Shown here piece after piece: positions 8,702 to 18,900 of a DNA stretch of 64,000 nt. The notes below the pieces were generated by a model. That model was given only the letters and a program-made list of their open reading frames with translations. It did not search any database and was not told the DNA's origin. The translations under genes and the position numbers were made by a program. The stretch covers positions 186,001 through 250,000 of the forward strand of contig NZ_CBDCOT010000007.1 of NCBI RefSeq assembly GCF_965219885.1, written 5' to 3'. How positions within the stretch are numbered: the stretch's first letter is position 1; the number at the start of each line of letters is the position of its first letter. Source of the stretch: Curvivirga sp965219885. Lineage in GTDB: Bacteria; Pseudomonadota; Alphaproteobacteria; UBA8366; Aestuariispiraceae.

Positions 8702-9676
8702 TTACTCAGGTCGCCCAGTGATTGGCGTTATGATACAGCCGGGAGCATTATTATCTTCATGGCATTCCATTATACGATCAACTGAATGCTGATAGATGGT
8801 TTTCCATTGTTCCAAACTGTAAGGATTTCCGACAGGCATGGAATGATTTAACGGATAGGATCTTGCATTTTTATTCGCATTTATGATGGGGAATATGCCA
8901 ATCGCTTCTTGCGTTGCTTGGCCACCTGTGAACTGTGTTCCCAAACGATGACAACTTGTGCAATTGTTGCCACGTGTGGTGATGGAAATATGCTTCCATT
9001 CCTTAAAGTCTGGTCCTAGATGTTTATACCATCCAAATGGATTGGTTGGGACCTGATCCCAAACTTGACCAATATAGGGGCTATGCATGAAAGGGTCATT
9101 GTCATGACAGTTTCCGCAACCATCCTTTGCCACTTCATGAGGTGGGTTCCAGATGGAGCGAGTTAATTTAATGCGCAATGGGTCTGTTTCGCCGTCAGGC
9201 GACGGAACATCACTTCCATCAATAGTTTGTCCCGCAGGTGCAGTTGCCTGAAACCAGCATGTACTGCCATCGCTGACATTATGGGCGACAATGTCAATTT
9301 CATCAAATTCAGTGCTAAATTCATCACGGATAAATTTACGGCGACAGAGTGCAGATACCTGACGATCCCCATCAGATAAATTCAAAATTCTAGAGAAAGG
9401 CGTGCATTGACCATCGGTGCCTTTACCAAAGTTCAATAAGGACGGACGATCACAATCCATATCAGGGTAATATCTATCCGGTATTTTTCCATTAACCGTG
9501 ATGGGAATGACGGTCCCTTCCATACAATCAAAAGCCGGAATAGATTTGATCGCAGCAGCACACATTTTTCCATATTCGATGATATCTTGGGACTCTGCCT
9601 TGGCTGTTCCACTTTGCGTAAAACTAAATGCGATCCCCAAAAGAAGAAGAGGAAGTTTTAGGTTTAAATATCTCAT
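8702..9676 (-). CDS. Periplasmic c-type cytochrome of a molybdenum hydroxylase operon
   Basis: 324 residues with a Sec signal (residues 1-27, ending GTAKAE). Two CxxCH haem-binding motifs are visible, CGNCHDND and CTSCHRLG, plus several other cysteines (including CHEDNN near the C-terminus) that may form disulfides. It is the third gene of an operon: its start overlaps the end of the [2Fe-2S] subunit gene by four bases. The likely role is to accept electrons from the periplasmic molybdenum hydroxylase and pass them to the respiratory chain. This would explain why the operon has no FAD subunit. Confidence 0.75.
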   Translation of the reverse strand: MRYLNLKLPLLLLGIAFSFTQSGTAKAESQDIIEYGKMCAAAIKSIPAFDCMEGTVIPITVNGKIPDRYYPDMDCDRPSLLNFGKGTDGQCTPFSRILNLSDGDRQVSALCRRKFIRDEFSTEFDEIDIVAHNVSDGSTCWFQATAPAGQTIDGSDVPSPDGETDPLRIKLTRSIWNPPHEVAKDGCGNCHDNDPFMHSPYIGQVWDQVPTNPFGWYKHLGPDFKEWKHISITTRGNNCTSCHRLGTQFTGGQATQEAIGIFPIINANKNARSYPLNHSMPVGNPYSLEQWKTIYQHSVDRIMECHEDNNAPGCIITPITGRPE

Positions 9677-10188
9677 GACACCATACCTCCTTCTTCGATA
9701 ATTGCAGACTTTATTGCTTCATGATAGCGGATATAGCCTGTGCATCGACAAATATGCTCCCCCACCGCATTTTCAATCACCTGATCAAGGTCGTCTTTAT
9801 TGATCGGGGCTCTTTTTAAGCGATCCCAAAGGCTATAGGCCGCCATCAAGAAGCCGGAGGTACAATAGCCACATTGGAAGGCAAATTTATCAAGGAAGGC
9901 TTGTTGCAAAGGATGCAATTTTTCCGGCTCACCAACAGATTCAATGGTGTCTACCTGAACGCCTTGCATCTGCGATAATGGTGTGGAGCAGGACAACATA
10001 ACTTCGCGTGGGGAATTCGGTTGTCGCTGCACAGAGACTGTACAAGCACGGCATACGCCAATGCCACAGCAGAATTTGGTTCCCGTTAATCCCATTTCAT
10101 CTTGAAGATATTCCATTAACGGCATCTCAAAGAGGTCTTCATCCACCGTTACCAATTGCTGGTTTACGTAAAAGCTAACTGTACTCAT
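9673..10188 (-). CDS. [2Fe-2S] subunit of a xanthine-dehydrogenase-family oxidoreductase (IorA-like)
   Basis: 171 residues with two cluster domains. The N-terminal plant-ferredoxin-like cluster has ligands in FCCGIGVCRACTVSV. The C-terminal helical domain has CGYCTSGF and HICRCTGY. This is the small electron-transfer subunit of isoquinoline 1-oxidoreductase/aldehyde-dehydrogenase-type enzymes. It overlaps both neighbours by four bases (molybdopterin subunit upstream, cytochrome c downstream), so the three are translated together. It has no signal of its own and is probably exported with the Tat-tagged large subunit. Confidence 0.9.
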   Translation of the reverse strand: MSTVSFYVNQQLVTVDEDLFEMPLMEYLQDEMGLTGTKFCCGIGVCRACTVSVQRQPNSPREVMLSCSTPLSQMQGVQVDTIESVGEPEKLHPLQQAFLDKFAFQCGYCTSGFLMAAYSLWDRLKRAPINKDDLDQVIENAVGEHICRCTGYIRYHEAIKSAIIEEGGMVS

Positions 10189-12953
10189 GATTTCAGTGCC
10201 TCCTTGATTTTAGAAGAGGTAAAGGGTAAAGACCGCATCCGAATTTGGGATGCATCGTAAATCGCATTCGAAATAGCAGGTGCGACAGAGCACATCACGG
10301 CTTCGGCAATGCCATTCGATTTTTCATTTGTATCTAAAGGATCAAGAACCTTTAATTCTTGGGAATGAAGGGCGATGTCTCTGGACAATGCCACATGATA
10401 ACGATCTAGGTTCCATCGGCCATCAGCAGGACCTTCACTGCCTGGTTTAATATCTTCCAATAAAGAATAGCCGATAGCCATAGCAACACCACCTTGGCTT
10501 TGACCGGAAACAAGGCCTTCTGTGATGATCGGACCCGCATTTAAAACGCTTAGAGAATCAACAACTGTTACATCACCTGTTTTGCGATCAACCGTCACAC
10601 CCATCAAATTCCCGCATGGGGCAAAACGTGTGCGTGAATATCGACCACTGTCAGGTGAAGGAACTTTGTTCACACCACTTCGCCAGATTGGTGCAGGTGC
10701 TTCATCTGGGTTTGTGCCGCTGTAATAAACACTTAAACCATCAATATCCCAGTTATATTCTTGATTAGAGATGTTGAATTCGGAATTTACCCAAACTTCG
10801 CGGAAATAGGCATGGACTAGAATCCCTGTAATGCCACCAAGCTTATGTACTGTACTGATTAATTTCTCACGTGGGATAGGCGACTGTGATCCGTCCTTTG
10901 TCTCTAGATAGCCATCCTGCCAAGTGACGGAATCTGCCTTTAAGCTACCTTTTTCTAATCCCCAATGTTTTTCAGCGACCGGAAGGATTGCAAGTTCCAA
11001 AAGGACAAGAGAGGCTTGTTCAACAGCATGTACCTGATGGAAGGCACATAAGCACGCACTGGAGGAACCAACACTGCTGGCGGTGAACTTTTTATTATCA
11101 TCCCAAGTATAACTAGGGTCTGTGGTCATGCCCATGGATGGCCATAATTCTGCATCACCCATATTGATGTTATCGGCATTGGCACCCAGATGTTTGGCCG
11201 TTGCAACCGCAAGGGTAGTTGCGGATCCATTGCCCATATCCACATAGCTGCTGCTCACAGACAAAGTGCCATCGGTATTCAGGATAACTTGCCCGACAAC
11301 CCCATCACCGGATGTACCATAAGCCTGATTAGAAATCGCAAAACCAACACCATAATCAAGGCCTTCTTTGGCATAGGCCTTACGCTTTTCTTCACGCTTG
11401 GTCCAAATCGGGTGTCTTTCCGCCTCATCGATAATTTCATCGAAACGAGGTTTTTGTGAAACTGGCCCGCCCACAACGGTTCGTGACCCCTGTTTCATAA
11501 TATTTCGGCGTCGTATTTCAAATGGGGAAATTTGCAAATTCACAGCTGCTTCATCTAAAGCTGACTCAATGGCAAAGAATGCCTGTGGTCCGCCAAAACC
11601 ACGCTGTGATCCACCCGGGATATTGGTGGTGTATTTAGCGTGTGTTTTGATCGCTGATCTTGGGATTTCGTATCCACCCCCCGCACATAGCCCCGCAAGT
11701 GAAGCCACATAGGGGCTGAGGTTACGACGACCACCGCCATCAAACACCATCTCAGTGGTCATGGCTTGAATCTTGCCATCACTATCTACTGCCAAGGTTT
11801 CTTTTAAATCGCAGGCATGACGTTTTAAGCCGGATTGGAATTGTTCATAACGGTTATAAGCCAAGCGAACAGGTTGTCCGTTTGCATAAGCCGCCGCAAT
11901 CGCCAGATTGATGGTGAACATGGATTTATCACGTCCCCCAAAGCCACCACCGGGATAGCATGAAATCAAATTCACGGTTGTTGGCTTGATAGGTGATTGA
12001 CTATTTTCAAACATCGATAGAACTTCGCCCACATCCCCATCAGGCGATTGGGTGCCAAGAACCATATTCAATGTTTTCGTTTTTTGATCATACCAAGCGA
12101 TGCCGCTTTCCGGTTCCATAAATACTGGATCCATGGCCGGCATATCAGCTTCTAGATCATAGACATTCCAGTCAGAAGACCTGATATCCAGCTTTATCTG
12201 GCGACGGTATTCTTCAGATTTTTTCGTGTAATCTGAATCACCCCCATTTTTTGCATAGGAAAATACATCTGTTGGCCCATCTGCGGCGATACGCACATAA
12301 TTGGTTAGAGGGGCATATACACAATGACCATCCAGATCTTTAAACTCTTTTGGGTTATCCGGGCATATTCTTGGATCTGTATCTTTCGCACCATATTTTA
12401 TGAAGTCTTCATTAAACTCGATGTAATATTGGGCTTTGCGCATTTGATAGGCGGTTTTGAAAAATAAAAACGCAACAGGTTGACCGTAATAATCTGCACG
12501 TTGACCTTGAGGGACTAACAACGGAAAAGTGATGGTTGAGGGCAGGTCCAGATTGACATCATCGGCATATAATACTTCTGGTCGTAACTCTGGTGGTAAG
12601 GTATCCAAATCCAGTGTTTCAAAAACATGGTCGACATCTGTTGCACGCATGATCTGAATGGAGGCTTCTTTTACAGGCCATCCTTCACTTTGGAAATCTC
12701 TGGCTCTGAAATCTCTGGCATAGATTTTCTGGCCTGTCACTTTGGCAAGGCCATCAATACGATAGCGCGCTTCGCCGGGCTTCTTTTGCCAGCCTTCAAA
12801 ACCTTGAGAAGGCTGTGTGCCACCACCATCACTGGCAAATACCGAAGTGATAGGGATGATGTTGACCGTCACGGCGGCACCGCCAATCATTTTGACAAAT
12901 TGACGACGATTCATGGACATACCACCCATGAACCCATTCTTATTTTCGGGCAT
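10185..12953 (-). CDS. Molybdopterin-binding subunit, isoquinoline 1-oxidoreductase beta-like (aldehyde/heterocycle dehydrogenase)
   Basis: 922 residues. A twin-arginine signal (MNRRQFVKMIGGAAVT) sits at about residues 14-30, so the start could be the internal ATG there. The molybdenum cofactor domains show YPGGGFGGRDKSMFT, GGSQRGFGGPQAFFAIE and SQGGVAMAIGYSLLED. Family members hydroxylate aldehydes or N-heterocycles in the periplasm; the substrate cannot be told from sequence. The operon order is large subunit, [2Fe-2S] subunit, cytochrome c, with no FAD subunit and no chaperone gene, so Mo-cofactor insertion factors must be encoded elsewhere. Confidence 0.9.
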   Translation of the reverse strand: MPENKNGFMGGMSMNRRQFVKMIGGAAVTVNIIPITSVFASDGGGTQPSQGFEGWQKKPGEARYRIDGLAKVTGQKIYARDFRARDFQSEGWPVKEASIQIMRATDVDHVFETLDLDTLPPELRPEVLYADDVNLDLPSTITFPLLVPQGQRADYYGQPVAFLFFKTAYQMRKAQYYIEFNEDFIKYGAKDTDPRICPDNPKEFKDLDGHCVYAPLTNYVRIAADGPTDVFSYAKNGGDSDYTKKSEEYRRQIKLDIRSSDWNVYDLEADMPAMDPVFMEPESGIAWYDQKTKTLNMVLGTQSPDGDVGEVLSMFENSQSPIKPTTVNLISCYPGGGFGGRDKSMFTINLAIAAAYANGQPVRLAYNRYEQFQSGLKRHACDLKETLAVDSDGKIQAMTTEMVFDGGGRRNLSPYVASLAGLCAGGGYEIPRSAIKTHAKYTTNIPGGSQRGFGGPQAFFAIESALDEAAVNLQISPFEIRRRNIMKQGSRTVVGGPVSQKPRFDEIIDEAERHPIWTKREEKRKAYAKEGLDYGVGFAISNQAYGTSGDGVVGQVILNTDGTLSVSSSYVDMGNGSATTLAVATAKHLGANADNINMGDAELWPSMGMTTDPSYTWDDNKKFTASSVGSSSACLCAFHQVHAVEQASLVLLELAILPVAEKHWGLEKGSLKADSVTWQDGYLETKDGSQSPIPREKLISTVHKLGGITGILVHAYFREVWVNSEFNISNQEYNWDIDGLSVYYSGTNPDEAPAPIWRSGVNKVPSPDSGRYSRTRFAPCGNLMGVTVDRKTGDVTVVDSLSVLNAGPIITEGLVSGQSQGGVAMAIGYSLLEDIKPGSEGPADGRWNLDRYHVALSRDIALHSQELKVLDPLDTNEKSNGIAEAVMCSVAPAISNAIYDASQIRMRSLPFTSSKIKEALKS

Positions 12954-13349
12954 AGTTGTCTCCCCCTGATCTCACACTTTACCCAGTTAAAATACTAGAT
13001 AAGTCGCGTGATTATTTCCTGATCCATATCTTACACATCTTTATGGATTTTTTTATATGTGTAAAAACATCTATAGTAGTAAATCAGTTTTGTTTAGAAG
13101 CCAATAATATTTCTTATTAAAATTAAGTGACAGAGTTTATGAGAGGTAAAATAATTTTATTCTCATTTTGTTCTATTTTTATTGACAATTTTTAAATTTT
13201 GTTCTATGTAGCTAGAACTGATCCTATATAGGATCGTCAGATTGCTTACGCCCGGTCTAACCAGAGACAACTGGATAACGTAACACCCTTCTAAAAATTA
13301 AAATCAAATTAGTAATTTCAAAGGCGTTGGCCTTTGAGAAGGATACGTT
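12954..13349. other. Regulatory intergenic region with stacked repeats
   Basis: 396 bp between divergent genes. It holds a sigma-70-like promoter, a direct repeat, two palindromes (listed separately) and a long leader before the 134-aa gene. A small hairpin (AAAGGC-GTTG-GCCTTT, 13320-13335) lies just before the AAGGA ribosome site, so translation may be tuned. Confidence 0.6.
13166..13235 (+). promoter_or_regulatory. Promoter with direct repeat and two palindromes for the 134-aa gene
   Basis: -35 TTGACA (13182-13187), 17-bp spacer, -10 TATGTA (13205-13210). TTTTGTTCTAT occurs twice (13166-13176 and 13197-13207), flanking the -35. GTTCTA-N6-TAGAAC (13201-13218) covers the -10, and GATCCTATATAGGATC (13220-13235) is a perfect 16-bp palindrome just downstream. 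This looks like a tightly repressed promoter; the regulator is unknown. Confidence 0.6.
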
Positions 13350-13754
13350 ATGTCTAAACCTTATCAGTTAAAGGAGCCTATTGGTCCGGGCTATAATATG
13401 GACCCCGATGACGTTCGAAAAACCAAATCTGTTCTTTCTGAAACTGGTCATTATACACCCCCAAAATTCGGCATCACGGATATCCCCGATAATCAGATGA
13501 TTGATGCTATTCGTCGTTATCAAAAAGATAACGATCTTAAAGTTGATGGTATCATCCGGCCGGGTGGTGAAACTGCAGAATCACTCATTGCGATGGGGAC
13601 TGGTTCACGCGGTGTCGGTAATTGCCGTGTTTGTGATACGCCATCACATCATGGCGTTTTCCATAGAGATGTTTGTTACGAGTGTTGGAACCAGCACCCC
13701 GTTGGCCTAAAATTATTTAATTTTCCAAAGAGGTATGTAACACCTAAGAAATAA
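13350..13754 (+). CDS. Small protein with peptidoglycan-binding-like fold and a cysteine pair domain
   Basis: 134 residues. Residues about 18-75 (DPDDVRKTKSVLSETGHY, NQMIDAIRRYQKDNDLKVDGIIRPGGETAESL) match the pattern of the PG_binding_1 three-helix domain. The C-terminal half has two Cys pairs (CRVCDTPSHHGVFHRDVCYECW) that could hold zinc. There is no signal peptide, so a cell-wall role is doubtful; similar modules occur as cytoplasmic or phage-related small proteins. Its promoter region is unusually rich in repeats. Function unknown. Confidence 0.6.
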   Translation: MSKPYQLKEPIGPGYNMDPDDVRKTKSVLSETGHYTPPKFGITDIPDNQMIDAIRRYQKDNDLKVDGIIRPGGETAESLIAMGTGSRGVGNCRVCDTPSHHGVFHRDVCYECWNQHPVGLKLFNFPKRYVTPKK

Positions 13755-13760
13755 TTCATC

Positions 13761-13787
13761 TGGTGAGCATTTATGCAATGCTCATCA
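13761..13787. terminator. Hairpin between convergent genes
   Basis: An 11-bp stem (TGGTGAGCATT / AATGCTCATCA, one wobble pair) with a 5-nt loop lies at the junction of the 134-aa and 267-aa genes and includes the latter's stop codon. There is no strong T-run, so termination is only likely, not certain. Confidence 0.45.
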
Positions 13788-14574
13788 ACTTTCTTCTTTG
13801 AATAAAATGGTCGATTGCTTCTTTTGGGTAACCTAACAGTTCACCTACTTTTCGGTCATAATAATCATTCATATCTACTGTAAAATCTGTTGTCCTTAAT
13901 TTATGTAACTCTTTTGCACGCCATTCTTCTCCCGGAAGGGTAAAGTAAATGCTATGGATCTCATATTGACCATCTGGAGTATTATGAAATATTTCATGAC
14001 GAATGATCTCTCCGCTTTCTACATGAGGTGTAAACTCCTGATCTGACCATTGCACTAAAATTGCCCCCCCTCTTTCAGGTTCTACGATGTCTGAAAACTC
14101 CGTTAAGGGTTTTTCTCCCTTCAACATTAATTCGAGTTCCCGTTCTTCATGTGGACCAATTAAAGGGTCTTTAGGTGTTTCATCCGCGATATTGAAGTGC
14201 TCAATCCAACAAGCGATTTCATGATCACTATAGCCGAGTGTCTTGCCAATTTGCTCCTCGCAATAAACAGCCTCAGACCCTCTTGCTTCATCTGTAAGAG
14301 CATATAAATCTTCTATTTTCTGTGCTAGATCTTCATGGTTTGGCAGAAAATAATAAACCGTTTTTATTTCACGATTTCGATAAATTTGAACATAGGTTTT
14401 TGTTCCAAGTATGCCGTCATTTACTGCGTCATCATAGCGTGTATCAGGCCAATCTGAGTCCGCAAAGAAGCCTGTTGAGAAAACAGCGATCTTCTTTTTA
14501 CCACTCATCAAGAGTTCGAATTCACGATTATAATGCGGATTTATTTCTTTTGGTGCATGATTATAGTTTGGCAT
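13771..14574 (-). CDS. Unknown cytoplasmic protein with an internally duplicated domain
   Basis: 267 residues, no signal peptide or membrane segment. The two halves are repeats of one domain. Residues about 17-130 and 138-262 share REFELLMSGKKKIAVFS versus RELELMLKGEKPLTEFS, a mid-domain strand around VYYFLP versus IYFTLP, and the ending EEQIGKTLGYSDHEIACWIEHF versus DRKVGELLGYPKEAIDHFIQRR. I do not recognise the family. It is the last backbone gene before the island end at 14755. Confidence 0.6.
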   Translation of the reverse strand: MPNYNHAPKEINPHYNREFELLMSGKKKIAVFSTGFFADSDWPDTRYDDAVNDGILGTKTYVQIYRNREIKTVYYFLPNHEDLAQKIEDLYALTDEARGSEAVYCEEQIGKTLGYSDHEIACWIEHFNIADETPKDPLIGPHEERELELMLKGEKPLTEFSDIVEPERGGAILVQWSDQEFTPHVESGEIIRHEIFHNTPDGQYEIHSIYFTLPGEEWRAKELHKLRTTDFTVDMNDYYDRKVGELLGYPKEAIDHFIQRRKLMSIA

Positions 14575-15113
14575 TTGGATCCCCCTGAAAATTCTTTAAC
14601 TAAAATTATGTATGAAAGGGATTGGGATCAAATTTAGATAGCTCCCTTCATTTCGCATTCTTGTTGATCTAAAGCTCTCTTTCAGGCGATCTATTCTTGT
14701 CGATGAAAAATCATTTCTGCAAAGTTCGATAAGAGAGGAATGTATAAGAGAAAATGGCGCACCCAAGAGGATTCAAACCTCTGGCCTCTGCCTTCGGAGG
14801 GACGCCAGAAGCCTTTGAAAAGGCAGTAAAATTTAATTAAGTATTTGTTTTTGCGGTATAGTGGGATGCTGTCGAATCGAGTCAGATTCCATCGGATGAA
14901 AGTTTACTGCATCATAATTCTTCCAAATTAATTTATGCACTTCGAGAGATATAGAAGTAATGAAAATAGCAAGTTTTTCTAATAGCTCTCTATTTACCAT
15001 ATAATATGAGATTGTAGACTGAGAAACTTACATCTTGACTCTGCAAAAAGTAGGCTGGATATAAAAGTAAAATAGTTATGAAAGTTTGCGGTGAAGATAA
15101 GGGGGGCTTATTA
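14575..15113. other. Island border region
   Basis: About 540 bp without a gene. It contains the distal attachment site (14755-14801) and, on the island side, AT-rich DNA leading to the membrane-protein gene. Confidence 0.6.
14755..14801 (+). repeat. Distal att site: partial copy of tRNA-Arg 3' half
   Basis: 47 nt identical to the 3' part of the tRNA-Arg gene (43856-43902) except for one base (14775, A for G in the T-loop). The match stops within the anticodon arm, and the sequence then continues as CGCCAG instead of the tRNA 5' half. This is the typical footprint of integration into the 3' end of a tRNA gene, here the far end of the island. Confidence 0.92.
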
Positions 15114-15947
15114 GTGAATATTGTTTATGATACTAATATACATAGGAAAAAGAAGCTACTACATATCAATTTGTCATTGCTTTCGGCTGCACTTATATTT
15201 TTTCTTGGATTGTTTTGGTTATCTCAACCAAAAGCGTTATTTTTCAGTTTTTGTTGGCTAAGCTTTGCTTCATTTGTTTATGGAATGAAATATGGGGTAG
15301 CTAATACTCGGTGTATTCAATTGGATGAGTATTCAAGCCAAGCTGCCAAAAAGATTTGGCAAATCAAAACGTATATCTGGGTAATGATAGTAGCTATAAC
15401 ATATATTCCTGTAATATTGTTTCTGCCCGTACTAATTTTTGACAGTACACCCGAATTTTTGAATGAGATTGCTTTGATAAAGGGAGTAGGGGTTTATGAT
15501 GATGTCGCCAATAAACTAAGAATAAGAATCTATCCAAACTCAAAAATATACCTGAAGTTGTACAGCAGTTTTGTATTCATTGGTCTTACGGGATTTGGGT
15601 GGTTGATTATTTGGAGATTTTTGGACTTAGTTCGAGCGTGGTTAGATTGGGGGTACTATGCAACATGGGTGAAACAAATAACAAATGAGAGCAGCATGCT
15701 CAGAGTTTTATTTGTATGGATATTTTGTGTAACTATTTTTTGTACCTCATTGTTATTTTTATTTACTAGTATCAAATCGTCTGAGCTCATTAAGCAAGCT
15801 GGGCAGTGGGATGAGCTTGCTTATTTTTGTTTGTACTTTTTTGAGGCTGGTTTATTGATTGGTGGCTTTGTTTTATATGCATTTTTTGTATTTGGGCTTA
15901 TGCAACCGATGTTCGCTTCGTTAGGGGCAGTTTTGAAAATAAAATAA
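15114..15947 (+). CDS. Six-TM membrane protein of unknown function upstream of the RTX gene
   Basis: About 277 residues. An upstream in-frame ATG (15078) exists, but the GTG at 15114 has a GGGGGG Shine-Dalgarno seven bases ahead and is preferred. Six hydrophobic segments are visible: LLSAALIFFLGLFW, ALFFSFCWLSFASFVYG, WVMIVAITYIPVILFLPVLIF, FVFIGLTGFGWLIIWRF, LFVWIFCVTIFCTSLLFLF and AYFCLYFFEAGLLIGGFVLYAFFVFGL, with a loop of about 45 residues between the third and fourth. It is not a type I secretion component. Its position 49 bp ahead of the RTX gene makes a partner role possible (export, anchoring or immunity), but this is only context. Its stop codon lies inside a pentanucleotide repeat. 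Confidence 0.6.
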   Translation: MNIVYDTNIHRKKKLLHINLSLLSAALIFFLGLFWLSQPKALFFSFCWLSFASFVYGMKYGVANTRCIQLDEYSSQAAKKIWQIKTYIWVMIVAITYIPVILFLPVLIFDSTPEFLNEIALIKGVGVYDDVANKLRIRIYPNSKIYLKLYSSFVFIGLTGFGWLIIWRFLDLVRAWLDWGYYATWVKQITNESSMLRVLFVWIFCVTIFCTSLLFLFTSIKSSELIKQAGQWDELAYFCLYFFEAGLLIGGFVLYAFFVFGLMQPMFASLGAVLKIK

Positions 15948-15960
15948 AATAAAATAAAAT
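15936..15960 (+). repeat. Perfect pentanucleotide repeat (AAAAT)x5
   Basis: Five uninterrupted AAAAT units span the stop codon of the membrane protein gene (TAA at 15945-15947) and the start of the 49-bp gap before the RTX gene. Slippage would change the last codons of the first gene or the spacing upstream of the second. Confidence 0.8.
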
Positions 15961-15996
15961 CTGAAATAAAAATAAATTTAGAAAAAGGGGAATTTT

Positions 15997-18900
15997 ATGT
16001 TGTCATCACTTGGAAGGGCAGCGTTGGGGGCTGCTATTGGTGCCGTAGGTAACTTAAGATCAATGGTTAAAATGGAAGATACCGCTGGTGTTTTCGGTTT
16101 TGGTGTTGGTGTATTAGTTGGTTTGGGATTGACGCTTGCAGGGGTTGCAGCAATTCCTGCAGCTGTCGCTGCGGCTTTGGCAGGTGAACTAGCGACAAAA
16201 GGCTATACTGCGTATGGTTTTTATTCTGGAATAATGGATAGAGATCCTGATGTGACAGCTGCAGATTTGGCAAATGCTACTTTAGATGCAATTGCTCGTG
16301 ACATGTTTGGCGATGATGATGAAGATCTTGATGTATCAGACGAGATCGAAAGAAGAGCTAAGGCCTATGCCAATGATTATACCAAGACACAATATGATGC
16401 TGCTCTTGATGATGTGGAGCTAAACGGACCTGAAGTTGTCGATGGTTTACCAGATCTTTCTCCTCCCAAAAATGGTGGAGGCTCCATTTCTGGAGGTGGA
16501 GAGGGTAATCGAAATGATTCATCACCTTATGGCGGCCATTTTTCTGGCGTAACCCATGAGCAAAGAGGGTATTTTTCCGGTTGGGATCGAAGTGGTGATA
16601 GCGGTGGAGGTACTTCAGGAGGGGCTCCTTCTGGTGGTGGTAGCCCCTCCGAAAACCCAGGTGGTCGTAAGCCTGTTGCTCTTGATTTAAATGGTGATGG
16701 GAAAATTGATTTAGTTAATTACTCAAATTCCCCAATTTTTTTTGATTACGACGGTGACGGCCAAAAAGAGAATATGGGTTGGGTTAGCCCTGATGATGGC
16801 TTCCTAGTGGTGGATCTGGATGGAGACGGAACAGTTAATGCACCAGAAGAATTAGCTTTTGCTCTTTCCACAGAAGAAGATGACACTGACTTAGAAGCTC
16901 TGGAAGCTGTGTATGATGTAAATGGCGATGGGGTTTTGGATGCCTCTGATACGCCTGATTTTTCTAAATTCCGTATATGGCAAGATTTGGATCAAGATGG
17001 AGAAACTGATGAGGGCGAGTTAAAAACTCTTGGAGAATGGGGAATTACATCAATCAATTTAACAAGAACCAAAGAAGATCGATTAGTTGAAGGTAATATC
17101 GTCCATAACTCTGCCGAGTTTAATAAGGTTGATGGTTCTTCAGGCCTTATTTGGGATGTCGAATTAATGGGCTCTCCTTATGGCTATAGCGCTAATAAGG
17201 GGAGCGTAGGGACTCAGCTTTCTTTGGAAGAAGGTTCAGATTTTTATTTTGGTCAAGATGGTAATAAACTATCGGCTGACGCTTCGGCGTTGGGTGTAAA
17301 CGGTGTTTTTGGGGCCGCTTTGAATGACCATCTTTCGAATACTTCCAGCGAAGATGTTTTACTAGATGGCGGGGATGGTGATGATACTTTAGTTGGAGGT
17401 ACTGGGGATGATTGGTTATTCGGTTCCGCAGGATCTGACAGACTTCTGGCGGGTGACGGAAATGACGTACTTTTTATTGATAGTGATGATATAGCGATAG
17501 ACGGTGGTGATGGTTATGATTTGGCAATTGTTTCCAATGGGGCGGCTGTTTCAGTTGATTTGGTATCTACTAAATTAGAGGCTGTTAAGGGGAGTGACGG
17601 GAATGATGTGTTTACAGCAGCTAACATGGCAGAAATCGAAGCGGTCACTGATCCCGATACAGGTGAAATAATACGTGAAAGTTATACTCCATCAACTGTA
17701 ATGGAAGGAGAAGGAGGTAACGATATCCTTACCGGCGGCGCCGGAGATGATCTGATTTCTGGCGGGGTGGGCAGTGATATCATCCATGCTGGGGGGGGGA
17801 ATGACACGCTCTTTATTGATGCCGAAGATAATATGAACAATATCCGTGCAGGTGCAGGGGAAGATACCATCTTTGTTGCTACCGAAGATGCCATCACACT
17901 TGATATGAACCAAGTCCAAGCAGAACGTGCCATTGGCAATGCAGGCAATGATACCTTTAACAACAGCGGCAGCACAGATGTCAGACTGCATGGCGCGGGC
18001 GGAGATGATACGCTAACAGGTGGTTCCGGTAATGATGTGCTTATTGGTGGCCAAGGAGCAGATAACTTAAATGGCGGTGCCGGAGGTGATTATGTCTCCT
18101 ATGCAGATAGTTATGAAGGGGTAACCATTAACCTCAACACCGATACTGCTAGTGGTGGTGATGCAGAAGGTGACACGATCAAGAACTTTGAAGGCGTGAT
18201 TGGCTCTAACGCAGATGATCATTTGACTGGTAATAACAATGTAAATGCGCTTTATGGTGGGGCGGGTAACGATATATTGATTGGCCTGAATGGTGCAGAT
18301 TATCTTTTCGGGGAAACCGGAGCAGATACCGCTGATTATTCCTCCTCTGGCAGTGCTGTCACCGTTGATCTGACTAAAGGCACTGGTTCGGGTGGCCATG
18401 CCGAAGGGGATGTTCTTAACTCTATCGAAAACCTGATAGGGAGTTCCAAAGCGGATACCTTGCGTGGTGATGATGCAGATAACGTATTTGCAGGTGGTGC
18501 AGGGGGAGATAACCTCACTGGCGGAGAAGGGAATGATACTTTAGACTATGCGACTTCTAGCGCAGGTGTCAGCATTAATTTGTCTGATAATTCCACCTCC
18601 GGAGGAGATGCTGCCGGAGATATCATCTCCGGGTTTGAAAATGTAATCGGATCTGACCATGATGATACGCTGAGCGGGGATGATAGTGTCAATAAACTTG
18701 AAGGCGGTGCAGGGGAGGACACGCTGACAGGTCTTGCCGGCGCAGATATCCTGTCAGGTGGTGCTGGCAATGACACGATTGAGGCAGGTGCCGATCAGGA
18801 TCATGTAGAAGGCGGTGCTGGTGCGGATATTCTGGATGGGGGGGATGATATTGATACCCTGTCTTATGAACATTCTTCCGAAGCTGTTTCTGTTGATCTT

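Noticed and set aside
14755..14801. A second tRNA-Arg gene
   Set aside because: Only the 3' 47 nt match; the 5' half and acceptor partner are missing, so it is an att remnant.
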